Below are positions 37,236 to 45,084 of a DNA stretch of 64,000 nucleotides, piece after piece. The stretch lies in assembly GCA_963728165.1 (NCBI GenBank), contig CAVSIY010000002.1:620001-684000 (forward strand), in the 5' to 3' direction. This DNA is from Hyphomicrobium_A sp963728165. GTDB taxonomy: Bacteria; Pseudomonadota; Alphaproteobacteria; Rhizobiales; Hyphomicrobiaceae. The notes under the pieces were generated by a model that did not search any database, was not told the origin of the DNA, and worked only from the letters and a program-made list of their open reading frames with translations. The number at the start of each line of letters is the position of its first letter. Position 1 is the stretch's first letter. Both the position numbers and the translations under genes were made by a program.

Positions 37236-38507
37236 ATGCCCAAACGGAGGCTCATCTCCATCACACGTCGTGACTTCGCGGCCCTCTCGGGCGCTGCGGG
37301 TCTGTCGCTCGCCTTGTCACCTGCCGGGGCCCGCTTCGCCTGGGCCGAGGATGCTCCGAACGCGAGCGCGATCATTGCCGGCAAGAATGCCGACTTGATC
37401 ATCCACAACGCCAAGCTCGGCGTCATGGAGACCCCGCTTACCGAGCTGCGCAAGTACGCCCATACGCCCAAGGAGATCCTGTTCAACCGCTTCCACTACC
37501 CCCATGAGGGTGAGGCGGCCTGGTATGCCACGACCGCCGCCCCGCCGGCCGAGCTGGTCAGCAACTGGAACCTGCACGTCGACGGGCTGGTGGAGCGGCC
37601 GCGCGACGTGAAGATCGCCGACCTTCAGAAGATGCCGCAGGTCAAGCGCGTGTCGGTGCTGCAATGCGCCGGCAACGGCCGCTCGTTCTACGCCGCCAAG
37701 CAGAAGGTCGCGGGCGGCCAATGGAAGAACGGCGGCATGGGCAATGTGGAATGGGAAGGCGTCGAGTTGCGCCCGTTCCTCGAGAGCTTGAAGATGAATC
37801 CGGCCGCGTCGGCGACATGGCTCACCGCGGAAGGCTGGGACCAGCCGGCGACGCCGGAAGGCTCCGACTTTGCCAAGAGCTATCATCTCGACGATCCTGC
37901 CCTCGACAACGCCATCCTGGCGCTGAAGATGAACGGCGAGCCGATCCCGGCCACCAACGGCGGCCCCGTGCGCCTCATCATCCCCGGCTACTACGGCAAC
38001 ATGAACGTGAAGATGTTGACCTATCTGCTCTATGCAGCGGCGCAAAATCCGAGCGCGTTCCAGTCGCTCGGCTATCGCATGCCGAAAGACCTGCCGGTCG
38101 AGCCCGGCAAGTTCGGCGCCAACGACTACACCCTCGACAACTCCGTTCCCACCTACGCCCACAAGATCAAGAGCGTGATCTTCTCGCCGCTGCCCGAGGA
38201 CAAGCCGAAGGCGGGTGAGACGGAGATTACCGGCGTCGCCTTCAACGACGGGACGTCACCGATCAACAAGGTCGAGGTGTCGACTGACGGCGGCAAGAGC
38301 TGGCAGGAGGCGACGATTGCGCCACCTGAGAGCCCCTGGGCCTGGCATCATTGGTCGCTGAAGACCAAGCTCGCCAGCGGCAAAAACGTGCTCATGTCGC
38401 GGGCCACCGACGCCAAGGGCGAGGCGCAGCCGGTCGACGGCCTCACCCGCTGGAATCCGCGCGGCTACGAGTGGAACGGCGCTGATCGGGTCGAGGTGAT
38501 CGTCTGA
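37236..38507 (+). CDS. sorA: Sulfite:cytochrome c oxidoreductase molybdopterin subunit (SorA)
   Basis: 423 residues. A twin-arginine signal (RRDFAAL at 11-17, leader ends near WAED) exports the folded enzyme to the periplasm. The sulfite-oxidase fold is shown by FNRFHYPH, the molybdenum ligand Cys144 in VLQCAGNGRSF, GWDQPATPEGSDFAKSY, VRLIIPGYYGNMNVKML, and a C-terminal immunoglobulin-like dimerisation domain (VAFNDGTSPINKVEVSTDGG). It oxidises sulfite to sulfate and passes electrons to cytochrome c. ATG 37236 follows GGGGAGGAAAA. The next gene encodes a c-type cytochrome. Confidence 0.93.
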   Translation: MPKRRLISITRRDFAALSGAAGLSLALSPAGARFAWAEDAPNASAIIAGKNADLIIHNAKLGVMETPLTELRKYAHTPKEILFNRFHYPHEGEAAWYATTAAPPAELVSNWNLHVDGLVERPRDVKIADLQKMPQVKRVSVLQCAGNGRSFYAAKQKVAGGQWKNGGMGNVEWEGVELRPFLESLKMNPAASATWLTAEGWDQPATPEGSDFAKSYHLDDPALDNAILALKMNGEPIPATNGGPVRLIIPGYYGNMNVKMLTYLLYAAAQNPSAFQSLGYRMPKDLPVEPGKFGANDYTLDNSVPTYAHKIKSVIFSPLPEDKPKAGETEITGVAFNDGTSPINKVEVSTDGGKSWQEATIAPPESPWAWHHWSLKTKLASGKNVLMSRATDAKGEAQPVDGLTRWNPRGYEWNGADRVEVIV

Positions 38508-38567
38508 CGCAATGGAGGGTGCCACCGCGGCGACGCCCTCCCCCACATCATTTGGAGCCATCATCGA

Positions 38568-39284
38568 ATGCGCGCGCGCATTGCGATCGTTGTCATAGTG
38601 TGCGCCGGAATCGCTGCGGCAGGCGTCAGCACCGCTGCCGAGATCGAGCTTCCGCAAGGTCCCGGGCGCGACCTCGTCTATGCGAAATGCCGCACCTGCC
38701 ACGACCTGCAGTACCTGAAGGAGTCCGCCGGCATCACGCGCGCGGATTGGGAGGATCTGCTCGAAAGCATGCGCCAGTACGGCTTGCGAATTCCTGCCGA
38801 TCAGCAAGCGAAGATCCTCGACTATCTTGGAACGTATCTGGGGCCCAGCCCACCACCTGCCGGCGCAGCGCCGGCGCAGGAGGCGAGCGCCGGTGCCGAT
38901 GGCGCCACGGCCTTCAACGAGAACTGCAGCGCTTGCCACCAGGAAAACGGTGAGGGCGTGCCGGGCCAATTCCCGCCTCTTGCGGCCAATCCCGACCTGT
39001 TCCTTGCCCGCGACTTCCCCGTCAAGGTGGCGCTGCACGGCCTGGAAGGCGCGATCGAGGTGAAGGGCGAGGCCTATCAGGCCACCATGCCGCCCTTCGG
39101 ACATCTCGACGACGCGCACATCGCCGCCATCGTCAAATATATCCGCTCAGCCTGGGGCAACGCCGCGCTGGCGCCGGCCGGCATGGCCCCCCTCGACGCG
39201 GCCGCGGTGAAAGCGGCGCGCGCGACCGAGATGACGCCGCAAGCCGTGCACGCCTATCGCAAGTCTCTGCAGGCGAAGCCCTGA
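38568..39284 (+). CDS. Dihaem c-type cytochrome, SorB-like partner
   Basis: 238 residues with a signal peptide (about 1-24) and two haem motifs, CRTCH (41-45) and CSACH (120-124). The second domain has the PPLAANPDLFL and MPPFGHLDDAHIAAIVKYIR features of mono-domain cytochromes c. It starts 61 bases after sorA and is presumably the electron acceptor of the sulfite dehydrogenase. SorB of Starkeya novella is a single-haem protein, so this is a longer, two-domain form. Confidence 0.88.
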   Translation: MRARIAIVVIVCAGIAAAGVSTAAEIELPQGPGRDLVYAKCRTCHDLQYLKESAGITRADWEDLLESMRQYGLRIPADQQAKILDYLGTYLGPSPPPAGAAPAQEASAGADGATAFNENCSACHQENGEGVPGQFPPLAANPDLFLARDFPVKVALHGLEGAIEVKGEAYQATMPPFGHLDDAHIAAIVKYIRSAWGNAALAPAGMAPLDAAAVKAARATEMTPQAVHAYRKSLQAKP

Positions 39285-39336
39285 AGCACCGGTCGCGATA
39301 ACCGTTGGGCAAGCGTTTGCGGGTCCTCATGCTCGC

Positions 39337-39843
39337 ATGGCACCGGTGAAGAAGCAGGCGACGGGCGCAGCACGCGAGCCGCGCAAAAATAGTGCCGGCC
39401 TCTTGCTCTACCGCTACGGACCGGCGGGGCTGGAAGTGCTTTTGGTCCACCCCGGCGGACCGTTCTGGCAGCGCAAGGACGCGGGCGCCTGGTCGATCGC
39501 CAAAGGCGAGATCGAGGAGGGCGAGGACGCGCTGGCGGCAGCGCGGCGCGAGTTCGCCGAAGAGACCGGCTACCAGCCGAAGGGCGCCGCGCACGATCTG
39601 GGCTCGGTGCGCCAGCCGAGCGGCAAGCAGGTGCACGTCTGGGCCATCAACGCCGACTGGGATCCTCAACGGCTCATCAGCAATACGTTCAGCATGGAGT
39701 GGCCGCCGCACAGCGGGCGCACGCAGACGTTTCCCGAGGTCGACAGGGCGGCGTGGTTCGGTCTCGATGCGGCCCGCGCGAAAATCCTAAGAGGACAGCT
39801 CGCCTTCCTCGACCGTCTCGAGCTGCACCTCGGGCAGAAATAG
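39337..39843 (+). CDS. NUDIX hydrolase
   Basis: 168 residues with a perfect NUDIX box from Gly57 (GEIEEGEDALAAARREFAEE): GX5EX7REXXEEXG. It hydrolyses a nucleoside diphosphate derivative; the substrate is not readable. The N-terminus KNSAGLLLYRYGPAGLEVLLVHPGGPFW resembles the AP4A/dihydroneopterin triphosphate-type subgroup. ATG 39337. Separate from the sulfite operon by 52 bases, same strand. Confidence 0.9.
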   Translation: MAPVKKQATGAAREPRKNSAGLLLYRYGPAGLEVLLVHPGGPFWQRKDAGAWSIAKGEIEEGEDALAAARREFAEETGYQPKGAAHDLGSVRQPSGKQVHVWAINADWDPQRLISNTFSMEWPPHSGRTQTFPEVDRAAWFGLDAARAKILRGQLAFLDRLELHLGQK

Positions 39844-39869
39844 CGTGCGCCCGCCGCGAGCCCCACCTG

Positions 39870-40115
39870 CTATTTGGCGACGACGTTGTAGACCCAGGCG
39901 ATCACGACGCCGGCGATGAAGCCGTCGACGAACGCCCACACCGCGCCGATGAGCGCGCCGATAAGCGAGGCCTCATAGCCGATATAGAGCGACGCCAAGC
40001 TCTCGACCAGCGCCGTACCCCAGCCGAACATGGCGACGATCGCGAGGCAGGAGACATAGAAGGCCCAAAGGACGCCGATGGCGACGCCAAGAGCAATCGG
40101 TTGACACTTGTTCAT
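39870..40115 (-). CDS. Small two-helix membrane protein (holin-like)
   Basis: 81 residues, a near-continuous pair or trio of hydrophobic helices with Gly zipper patterns (GVAIGVLWAFYVSCLAIVAM, LIGALIGAVWAFVDGFIAGV). Proteins like this are annotated as bacteriophage holin-like or membrane-associated proteins in many bacteria, without phage context here. AGAAGGA precedes ATG 40115. Confidence 0.7.
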   Translation of the reverse strand: MNKCQPIALGVAIGVLWAFYVSCLAIVAMFGWGTALVESLASLYIGYEASLIGALIGAVWAFVDGFIAGVVIAWVYNVVAK

Positions 40116-40277
40116 GGATCAGGGTCCTTCTGCAATCCGGGACCGTAGCGCGCAGCCGCCCGATCAAAGATATCGCACGTGAGCGGCGCGCTCCTTGATA
40201 CATGTCTATCGCGGTCCATCCGGGCGCAGCGCGGCGCGAGCTGTCTCGCACCTGCTGCGCCGCGGGGTCGCGTGCGA

Positions 40278-40616
40278 TCATTGCTCCGGGCACTTGCTCT
40301 CGAGCTCGTCGAGCGCAGCGTTCCACCGCTTTCCCTCGGCCGAGTTCTCGTCGAGATCATCCCCGGCTCTCCACGCCGTCTCGAAATCGGAGCCGAGCTC
40401 CTTCAAGTAGCCGTCAACCTTGGCGTCGACTGCGGCATCCTCCTTGTCGCCTGCGGCATCCATGACGCCGCTCATGGCGCAGTACGTTTTCAGTTTCGCA
40501 GGATCGTTTTCTGCCTGTTTGAACGTCGTGATGGCGGCATCGATCTTGGCATCGGCCGCCTGGGCCGCGATTGCCGTCAGGCAGACGGCAAGGGACGCAA
40601 GAAGAGCACGGGTCAT
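40278..40616 (-). CDS. Small secreted acidic protein
   Basis: 112 residues from ATG 40616 with signal peptide ending AIAAQAAD. The mature part is helical and acidic, with two Cys (TYCAM and SKCPEQ) suitable for a single disulfide. No known family recognised. It lies downstream of the His/Trp-rich peptide gene on the same strand, separated by a strong terminator, so it is independently expressed. Confidence 0.65.
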   Translation of the reverse strand: MTRALLASLAVCLTAIAAQAADAKIDAAITTFKQAENDPAKLKTYCAMSGVMDAAGDKEDAAVDAKVDGYLKELGSDFETAWRAGDDLDENSAEGKRWNAALDELESKCPEQ

Positions 40617-40668
40617 GCAGGGTCTCCCTGTTCGTTGCATTGCCGGCACGAGCGGCCGGCATGGCGGG

Positions 40669-40694
40669 AAAAAGGGCGGCGCCTGGCGCCGCCC
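40669..40694 (-). terminator. Rho-independent terminator for the His/Trp-rich peptide gene
   Basis: Read on the minus strand: a perfect 10-bp stem GGGCGGCGCC / GGCGCCGCCC with a one-base centre, followed immediately by TTTTTCCC. It lies 10 bases beyond the stop of the 40705-40911 gene. Confidence 0.85.
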
Positions 40695-40704
40695 TCAATC
40701 GATA

Positions 40705-40911
40705 TCACTTCCACCAGCAATGGCGCTTGTGATGATGCCAGCGGCAGTGCCGCTTCTTCTTGTGCCACTTGGCCTCTTGGATCATCGTCGTCACCGACAG
40801 TGACGGACGCGCCGCCTCGACAGCGGTTCCCCCAACCGCGGCATTGGCCGCACCAGCGGAAACAAACGCCACCAAGCCGAGCAAGGCGGCCAGGCACAAA
40901 GGACTTTTCAT
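40705..40911 (-). CDS. Small secreted protein with His/Lys/Trp/Cys-rich C-terminus
   Basis: 68 residues from ATG 40911 with a clear signal peptide ending GAANAA. The mature 43 residues end in a dense cationic stretch: WHKKKRHC followed by RWHHHKRHCWWK. That 20-residue tail holds 2 Cys, 4 Trp, 5 His and 8 Lys or Arg. This suggests metal binding, haem binding or membrane/peptidoglycan contact. Similar short His/Trp-tail peptides occur in Rhizobiales, without known function. The immediate intrinsic terminator marks a one-gene unit. Confidence 0.7.
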   Translation of the reverse strand: MKSPLCLAALLGLVAFVSAGAANAAVGGTAVEAARPSLSVTTMIQEAKWHKKKRHCRWHHHKRHCWWK

Positions 40912-41190
40912 TGTCACACGTTCCCTGTTTTCAGTGTCGCAGGCGATAGCGCCCGAAGCGGGCGCTATAGGGCTAACGCGCGACCGCGGCCGTTCCGTCC
41001 GCGTACGGGTCAATGCGTCGCGACGTGTTGCCGATATGCTTCACTGCGCCGGGCTGCCGCAAGCGCCGGAGGAAAGGCCCCTCCACGAGCCTGCCACATC
41101 CGCACCACGAAATTCTGCCCTGATCCGGCTCGGCAACCCCCAAAACGGGGCGCTGCTTGAACGCCGGGGAGAGGTGAGCTGAGCGGCGAG

Positions 41191-42963
41191 GTGCGACCCG
41201 CGCTGTTGAAGGCCTTTTATTGGGCTATGGGGGCCACTGCCGTCGCCCTCGTTGCCGGCGTCTGGTTTCGTCTCCTCGATACCTTCATTCCCGCGCCAAA
41301 GCACGCCCCCGAGCTCACCGCATTCGAGGAAGTTGTCCAACCGGCTGAGCCGGCGCGCCCGGCGCCGAGCCCGGGCGTTCTGGCGCTGCGCCGGCGATTG
41401 CCCGAGTTTTCCAAGCAGGCCAACGCCGCCGACCTCGCCGCCGTGACCGCGTTCTATTCTGAGCGCAGCGGACCGCTCATCTGGGTGACCACAAACGGGT
41501 TCACCGACAAGGCCAAGGCTGCCATCGCCGAGCTGCGCCGGGCCGACGACTGGGGGCTGCGCGCCAGCGACTTCGTCGTGCCGCGCCTGGCCGCCGGCAC
41601 GCTTTCACCCGAGGCTGGCGCCGAGGCCGAGATCAAGCTGACGCTCGCGCTCCTGAAGTACGCACGCTATGCCCGCGGCGGCCGCATCCCCAATCCGGCG
41701 CGCATCTCCAAGCTCTTCGACCTGACGCCGCCCGTGCGCCCGCCCAAGCTGGTGCTGGCCGAGCTTGCCGCAGCAAACGCACCCGATGCCTACCTGCGCT
41801 CACTCCAGCCCAAGCACGAGCAGTTCGAGAAGCTGCGCCAACTGCTTTTGAAGCTGCGCCGCTCGGATGGCAGTAGGGCGGTGGCCGCGCTGCGGGCCGC
41901 CGGCGAGGATGGCGACATCGCCTACGGCGAGAGGCTGCAGGACGCGGTGCCGCGGTTGCAGACATCGAGCATTGCAGCGCCACAATCCGCAGGGCACGGC
42001 GGAGAGCCGAAGCAGGACCGCGCGCGCATCGACGCCGACATCGACCGCATCCTCGTCAACATGGAGCGCTGGCGCTGGATGCCCGTCGACCCCGGCAAGC
42101 TCTACGTCTGGGACAACGTGCCGGAGTTCCTCACGCGCGTCGTCAAGGACGGCCACATCATCAACTCCGACAGGATCGTCGCCGGCCAGCCCTCCTGGCC
42201 GACGCCCGTGTTCTCCGCCGACATGAAGACAATCGTCTTCCACCCGAGCTGGGGCGTGCCCGACGGGATCAAAAGGAAGGAGCTGGGACCGCTCTTACGC
42301 AAGAGCTCGAGCTCGGGCGGCGGCCTGCTCGGCCTCTTCACCGGAACGCAGTCGAGCCAAGCCGTGCTCGAGCAGCACAAGCTGCAAGTCTACTACAAAG
42401 GCCACCCGATCGACCCCAATCAGGTGAATTGGAGCAATGTCGACATCGGCGCCTATGACTTCCGCCAGCCGCCGGGGCCGGCGAACGTGCTCGGCGCCAT
42501 CAAGTTCTTGTTCCCCAACAAGCACGACGTCTACATGCACGACACGCCCGACCGCTCCCTCTTCTCAAGATCGTTCCGCGGCCTGAGCCACGGCTGCATG
42601 CGGGTGGGAGATCCGCTGCGGCTGGCCGAGATCCTGCTCGCCGAGGACAAGGGCTGGTCGAAGGAGAAGGTGGACAGCATGCTTCGCGGCGGGACCGTGG
42701 ACGTCGCGCTCACGACCCGCATACCGGTGCACATCACCTATTTCACGGCGATGGTCGACTATGAGGGCAACCTGCGCACCTTCGCCGATCTCTACGGGCT
42801 CGACGCCCGCGTGGGCGCGGCGCTGTTGGGCAGGAAGGTGCGCTTCGAGACGCCGCGCTATGACGACGAGGTCGCAGCGGCCGAGCAAGAGGAGCGGCGC
42901 AGGCAGCCGAGCTCCGGTCCCGCAACGCTTGCCGACGCGATCTCCGACATCTTCTCGCCCTGA
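41191..42963 (+). CDS. YcbB/LdtD-type L,D-transpeptidase
   Basis: 590 residues from GTG 41191, with one N-terminal transmembrane anchor (8-28) and a periplasmic part: a scaffold/peptidoglycan-binding-like region (about 75-280) and the YkuD catalytic domain with HDTPDRSLFSRSFRGLSHGC and catalytic Cys469. It forms 3-3 cross-links in peptidoglycan. A Ser/Gly-rich capping loop (RKSSSSGGGLLG) interrupts the catalytic domain, as in YcbB. A second, structurally different L,D-transpeptidase is encoded at 27745. Confidence 0.9.
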   Translation: MRPALLKAFYWAMGATAVALVAGVWFRLLDTFIPAPKHAPELTAFEEVVQPAEPARPAPSPGVLALRRRLPEFSKQANAADLAAVTAFYSERSGPLIWVTTNGFTDKAKAAIAELRRADDWGLRASDFVVPRLAAGTLSPEAGAEAEIKLTLALLKYARYARGGRIPNPARISKLFDLTPPVRPPKLVLAELAAANAPDAYLRSLQPKHEQFEKLRQLLLKLRRSDGSRAVAALRAAGEDGDIAYGERLQDAVPRLQTSSIAAPQSAGHGGEPKQDRARIDADIDRILVNMERWRWMPVDPGKLYVWDNVPEFLTRVVKDGHIINSDRIVAGQPSWPTPVFSADMKTIVFHPSWGVPDGIKRKELGPLLRKSSSSGGGLLGLFTGTQSSQAVLEQHKLQVYYKGHPIDPNQVNWSNVDIGAYDFRQPPGPANVLGAIKFLFPNKHDVYMHDTPDRSLFSRSFRGLSHGCMRVGDPLRLAEILLAEDKGWSKEKVDSMLRGGTVDVALTTRIPVHITYFTAMVDYEGNLRTFADLYGLDARVGAALLGRKVRFETPRYDDEVAAAEQEERRRQPSSGPATLADAISDIFSP

Positions 42964-43022
42964 CGCCTCGGCGTGGCCGGCCGCCGCCCTTGCCGCGCTG
43001 CGCCGGCGCGCCTGGTGTCCGA

Positions 43023-43886
43023 CTACGACGTGACGCGAACCTCCACCGTCATCCCCGCGAAGGCGTCGGACATTCCCGAGAAACTGCCCGTGACCGGCAT
43101 CGTCTGCCGAATATCGCGCGCAACGGCAACCGGGATCAGATTGGCGCCGCCGACACTGCGGTTGGTCGGATCGAAGGTAATCCATCCCGCACCTGGGACA
43201 TAGATCTCGGCCCAGGCATGGGTCGTCCCCGCCCCCATGGAGCCGACAAAGTCCAGATCCGGGTTGTAGAGATAGCCGGAGACGATCCTCGCCCCGAACC
43301 CGAGACTGCGCGCGGCTTCGACAAAGAGGACGGCAAAATCCCGGCACGACCCCCAGCCGCGATCGAGAGTCTGCGTCGGCGACTGGGTACCCTCGTCCTC
43401 CCGGCTTTGATAGCTGATCCATCCCGGGATGCCGGCGCTCAGATCCTTGAGCAGGGAGAGCGTATCGGTCGGATTGGAGCGGACAAACGCCCGCGTCCAG
43501 CCAGCCAGCTGCCCGGCCGGGTCGGGATATTGCGGAAGCGCCAAGGCGCCGAGGTCGGTCCACTCATCGTCGGAATAGCGGAAGGGATAAGAGATGGCCG
43601 AGCCGGCGATGTCGAAGACGGGCCAGGCAACGGCATCGAGCTGCAGCTCCGCCACGCTGGCGATCACGAGGGTGTCGGTCATGCTCTGAAAGACCGCCGT
43701 CGCGATCGCATTGCCGAAGACATCGTGCGCCCAGGTCACCGCCGCGGATGGCGTCAACGTCACATCGCTCGAAAGCAGGCGCAGATCGCGGCTCTCACGC
43801 GGGCGCAGCATCAATCGGTGCGGTCCAAGGCTTACCGGCTGTCGATAGCGATAGGTTGTCCGGTGATGGATCTTGAGCGTGATCAA
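43023..43886 (-). CDS. Transglutaminase-like cysteine protease/transglutaminase domain protein
   Basis: 287 residues, no signal peptide. An N-terminal beta-sandwich (IHHRTTYRYRQPVSLGPHRLMLRPRE) typical of the bacterial transglutaminase N-terminal domain, then the catalytic core with Cys in GWGSCRDFAVLFVEAARSLGF, His in GTTHAWAEIYVPG and Asp in WITFDPTN. The fold hydrolyses or cross-links peptide or isopeptide bonds. In some genomes it lies with circularly permuted ATP-grasp and alpha-E genes; those partners are absent here. Confidence 0.9.
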   Translation of the reverse strand: MITLKIHHRTTYRYRQPVSLGPHRLMLRPRESRDLRLLSSDVTLTPSAAVTWAHDVFGNAIATAVFQSMTDTLVIASVAELQLDAVAWPVFDIAGSAISYPFRYSDDEWTDLGALALPQYPDPAGQLAGWTRAFVRSNPTDTLSLLKDLSAGIPGWISYQSREDEGTQSPTQTLDRGWGSCRDFAVLFVEAARSLGFGARIVSGYLYNPDLDFVGSMGAGTTHAWAEIYVPGAGWITFDPTNRSVGGANLIPVAVARDIRQTMPVTGSFSGMSDAFAGMTVEVRVTS

Positions 43887-44014
43887 TCAAGGCTCCAACG
43901 CGAGTGGCGGCGTTGGGTGCATCGTCCGCCAAAACGGCTCCGGTTGGCAACTTGATAAGACGCAGCTTCGAAACTGCGACTTGAGCTCCCGTTGTAGCAC
44001 GAGACAACGGCACC

Positions 44015-44350
44015 TCACTTGCTTGTACGACCCGCCTCTATCCTCTTGTCGCTTGCCCCTGACTGTTTGACAGTCGTTTCGAGCCTATCGAATAATTTCA
44101 GGATCGCATCCACGGCCAAGGCCACTTTGAACGGATCATCCTTCAGGCGAACGTTGCTGATGGCGCTCAGGGCATCGTTGAGCTCGCGCAGCTGGCCTCT
44201 CGAATAAATCGAGAACGATTCGAGGTATTCTGTATCGGAAATTCTGTCCCTCAGCTCTGCAATCGAAGGATCCAGCGTCACATCATTTTGGTCCGACGAG
44301 ATTGCAGCGAGAAAGTCGTTCCGCAGCTTCGTTAGGGCAATGTTCTGCAT
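44015..44350 (-). CDS. Hypothetical 111-residue helical protein
   Basis: ATG 44350 follows a strong GGAGGAG ribosome-binding site. The product is all-helical (LRELNDALSAISNVRLKDD, FKVALAVDAILKLFDRLETTV) with no membrane segment. Not recognised. It is the last of three small minus-strand genes in a 1-kb stretch of lower GC content. Confidence 0.55.
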   Translation of the reverse strand: MQNIALTKLRNDFLAAISSDQNDVTLDPSIAELRDRISDTEYLESFSIYSRGQLRELNDALSAISNVRLKDDPFKVALAVDAILKLFDRLETTVKQSGASDKRIEAGRTSK

Positions 44351-44447
44351 TCTATACTCCTCCCGCGGGGAGCGGGGAGGCTCTCTGGCGTGGAAATCGC
44401 GACCGGCTTGAGCCGAAGTCAGAGTGTCATCCTGCGCTAGCTCGCCT

Positions 44448-44645
44448 TCAATTGCTACGCGCGAGTTCGCTTTCTTTCGCGACACGCTCAAACGCCTCCG
44501 CAATTGTCTTGATCCGATATAGGCGCTCGCCCCCTTCATGCGGCAGCAGCCGGAGGATCTTGTAAGCCCGTACCGAAGCCGGAACACCCGCGCGTGAAGG
44601 AACAAAATCGACCATCTGCCCGACCTTGAATTTATGACTGGCCAT
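44448..44645 (-). CDS. Small conserved Rhizobiales protein (65 residues)
   Basis: MASHKFKVGQMVDF followed by KILRLLPHEGGERLYRIK and EAFERVAKESEL is a frequent small protein in Bradyrhizobium-like genomes, resembling a compact KOW/SH3-like beta-barrel plus C-terminal helix. GGAGG lies seven bases before ATG 44645; an in-frame start at 44726 would add 27 residues without ribosome-binding site support. Function unknown. Confidence 0.7.
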   Translation of the reverse strand: MASHKFKVGQMVDFVPSRAGVPASVRAYKILRLLPHEGGERLYRIKTIAEAFERVAKESELARSN

Positions 44646-44729
44646 TGCCTGCCTCCGCATCTCTTGCCAAAGCGCTTCAACATCTGCGGGCTCGACGTCA
44701 CCGAGCCACCGCGCGTTGTGCTTCACATA

Positions 44730-44999
44730 TCAGGCCGATCTTACTTGGCCAGGCATCATTCCAAGAGTTGCGAGCTCCCCCCGCGACAGCGCGCGCCTCA
44801 GTACCAAAAGGGCATCCTTGCCGACCTGTGCGTGGTCGCGAATTGCCGCCAGAGCGCGCCACTCGTCGGGCTCTGCGGCATAGTAACTCTGCGTAAGGGT
44901 CCCCGAGTACATTTTGGAGCGCCCAGCCCTGTCGGGCAGCGTAAGGTCCGCGAGCCAGCCCCTTACGCCGCCAAATGGCACAAATTGTCTGCTGATCAT
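44730..44999 (-). CDS. Hypothetical 89-residue protein
   Basis: Soluble, with KMYSGTLTQSYYAAEPDEWRALAAI and a C-terminal Arg/Leu-rich helix. The start ATG 44999 overlaps a 33-base dyad. No ribosome-binding site is evident, so translation may be weak or controlled. The alternative frame 44698-45045 looks less protein-like. Not recognised. Confidence 0.4.
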   Translation of the reverse strand: MISRQFVPFGGVRGWLADLTLPDRAGRSKMYSGTLTQSYYAAEPDEWRALAAIRDHAQVGKDALLVLRRALSRGELATLGMMPGQVRSA

Positions 45000-45023
45000 C
45001 TATATATATGGTGATGATCGGCT
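44991..45023. promoter_or_regulatory. Dyad around a TATATATA centre
   Basis: GCTGATCATC and GATGATCGGC form an inverted repeat (9 of 10 positions) around an AT-rich centre, overlapping the start codon at 44999. It could be an operator or mRNA hairpin; no regulator is known. Confidence 0.35.
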
Positions 45024-45084
45024 GCTCAAACCAGCCCCCCAGCATTGGGGAGGCCCCTGACGGGGCATTGGCGTGCGTTTAGCG

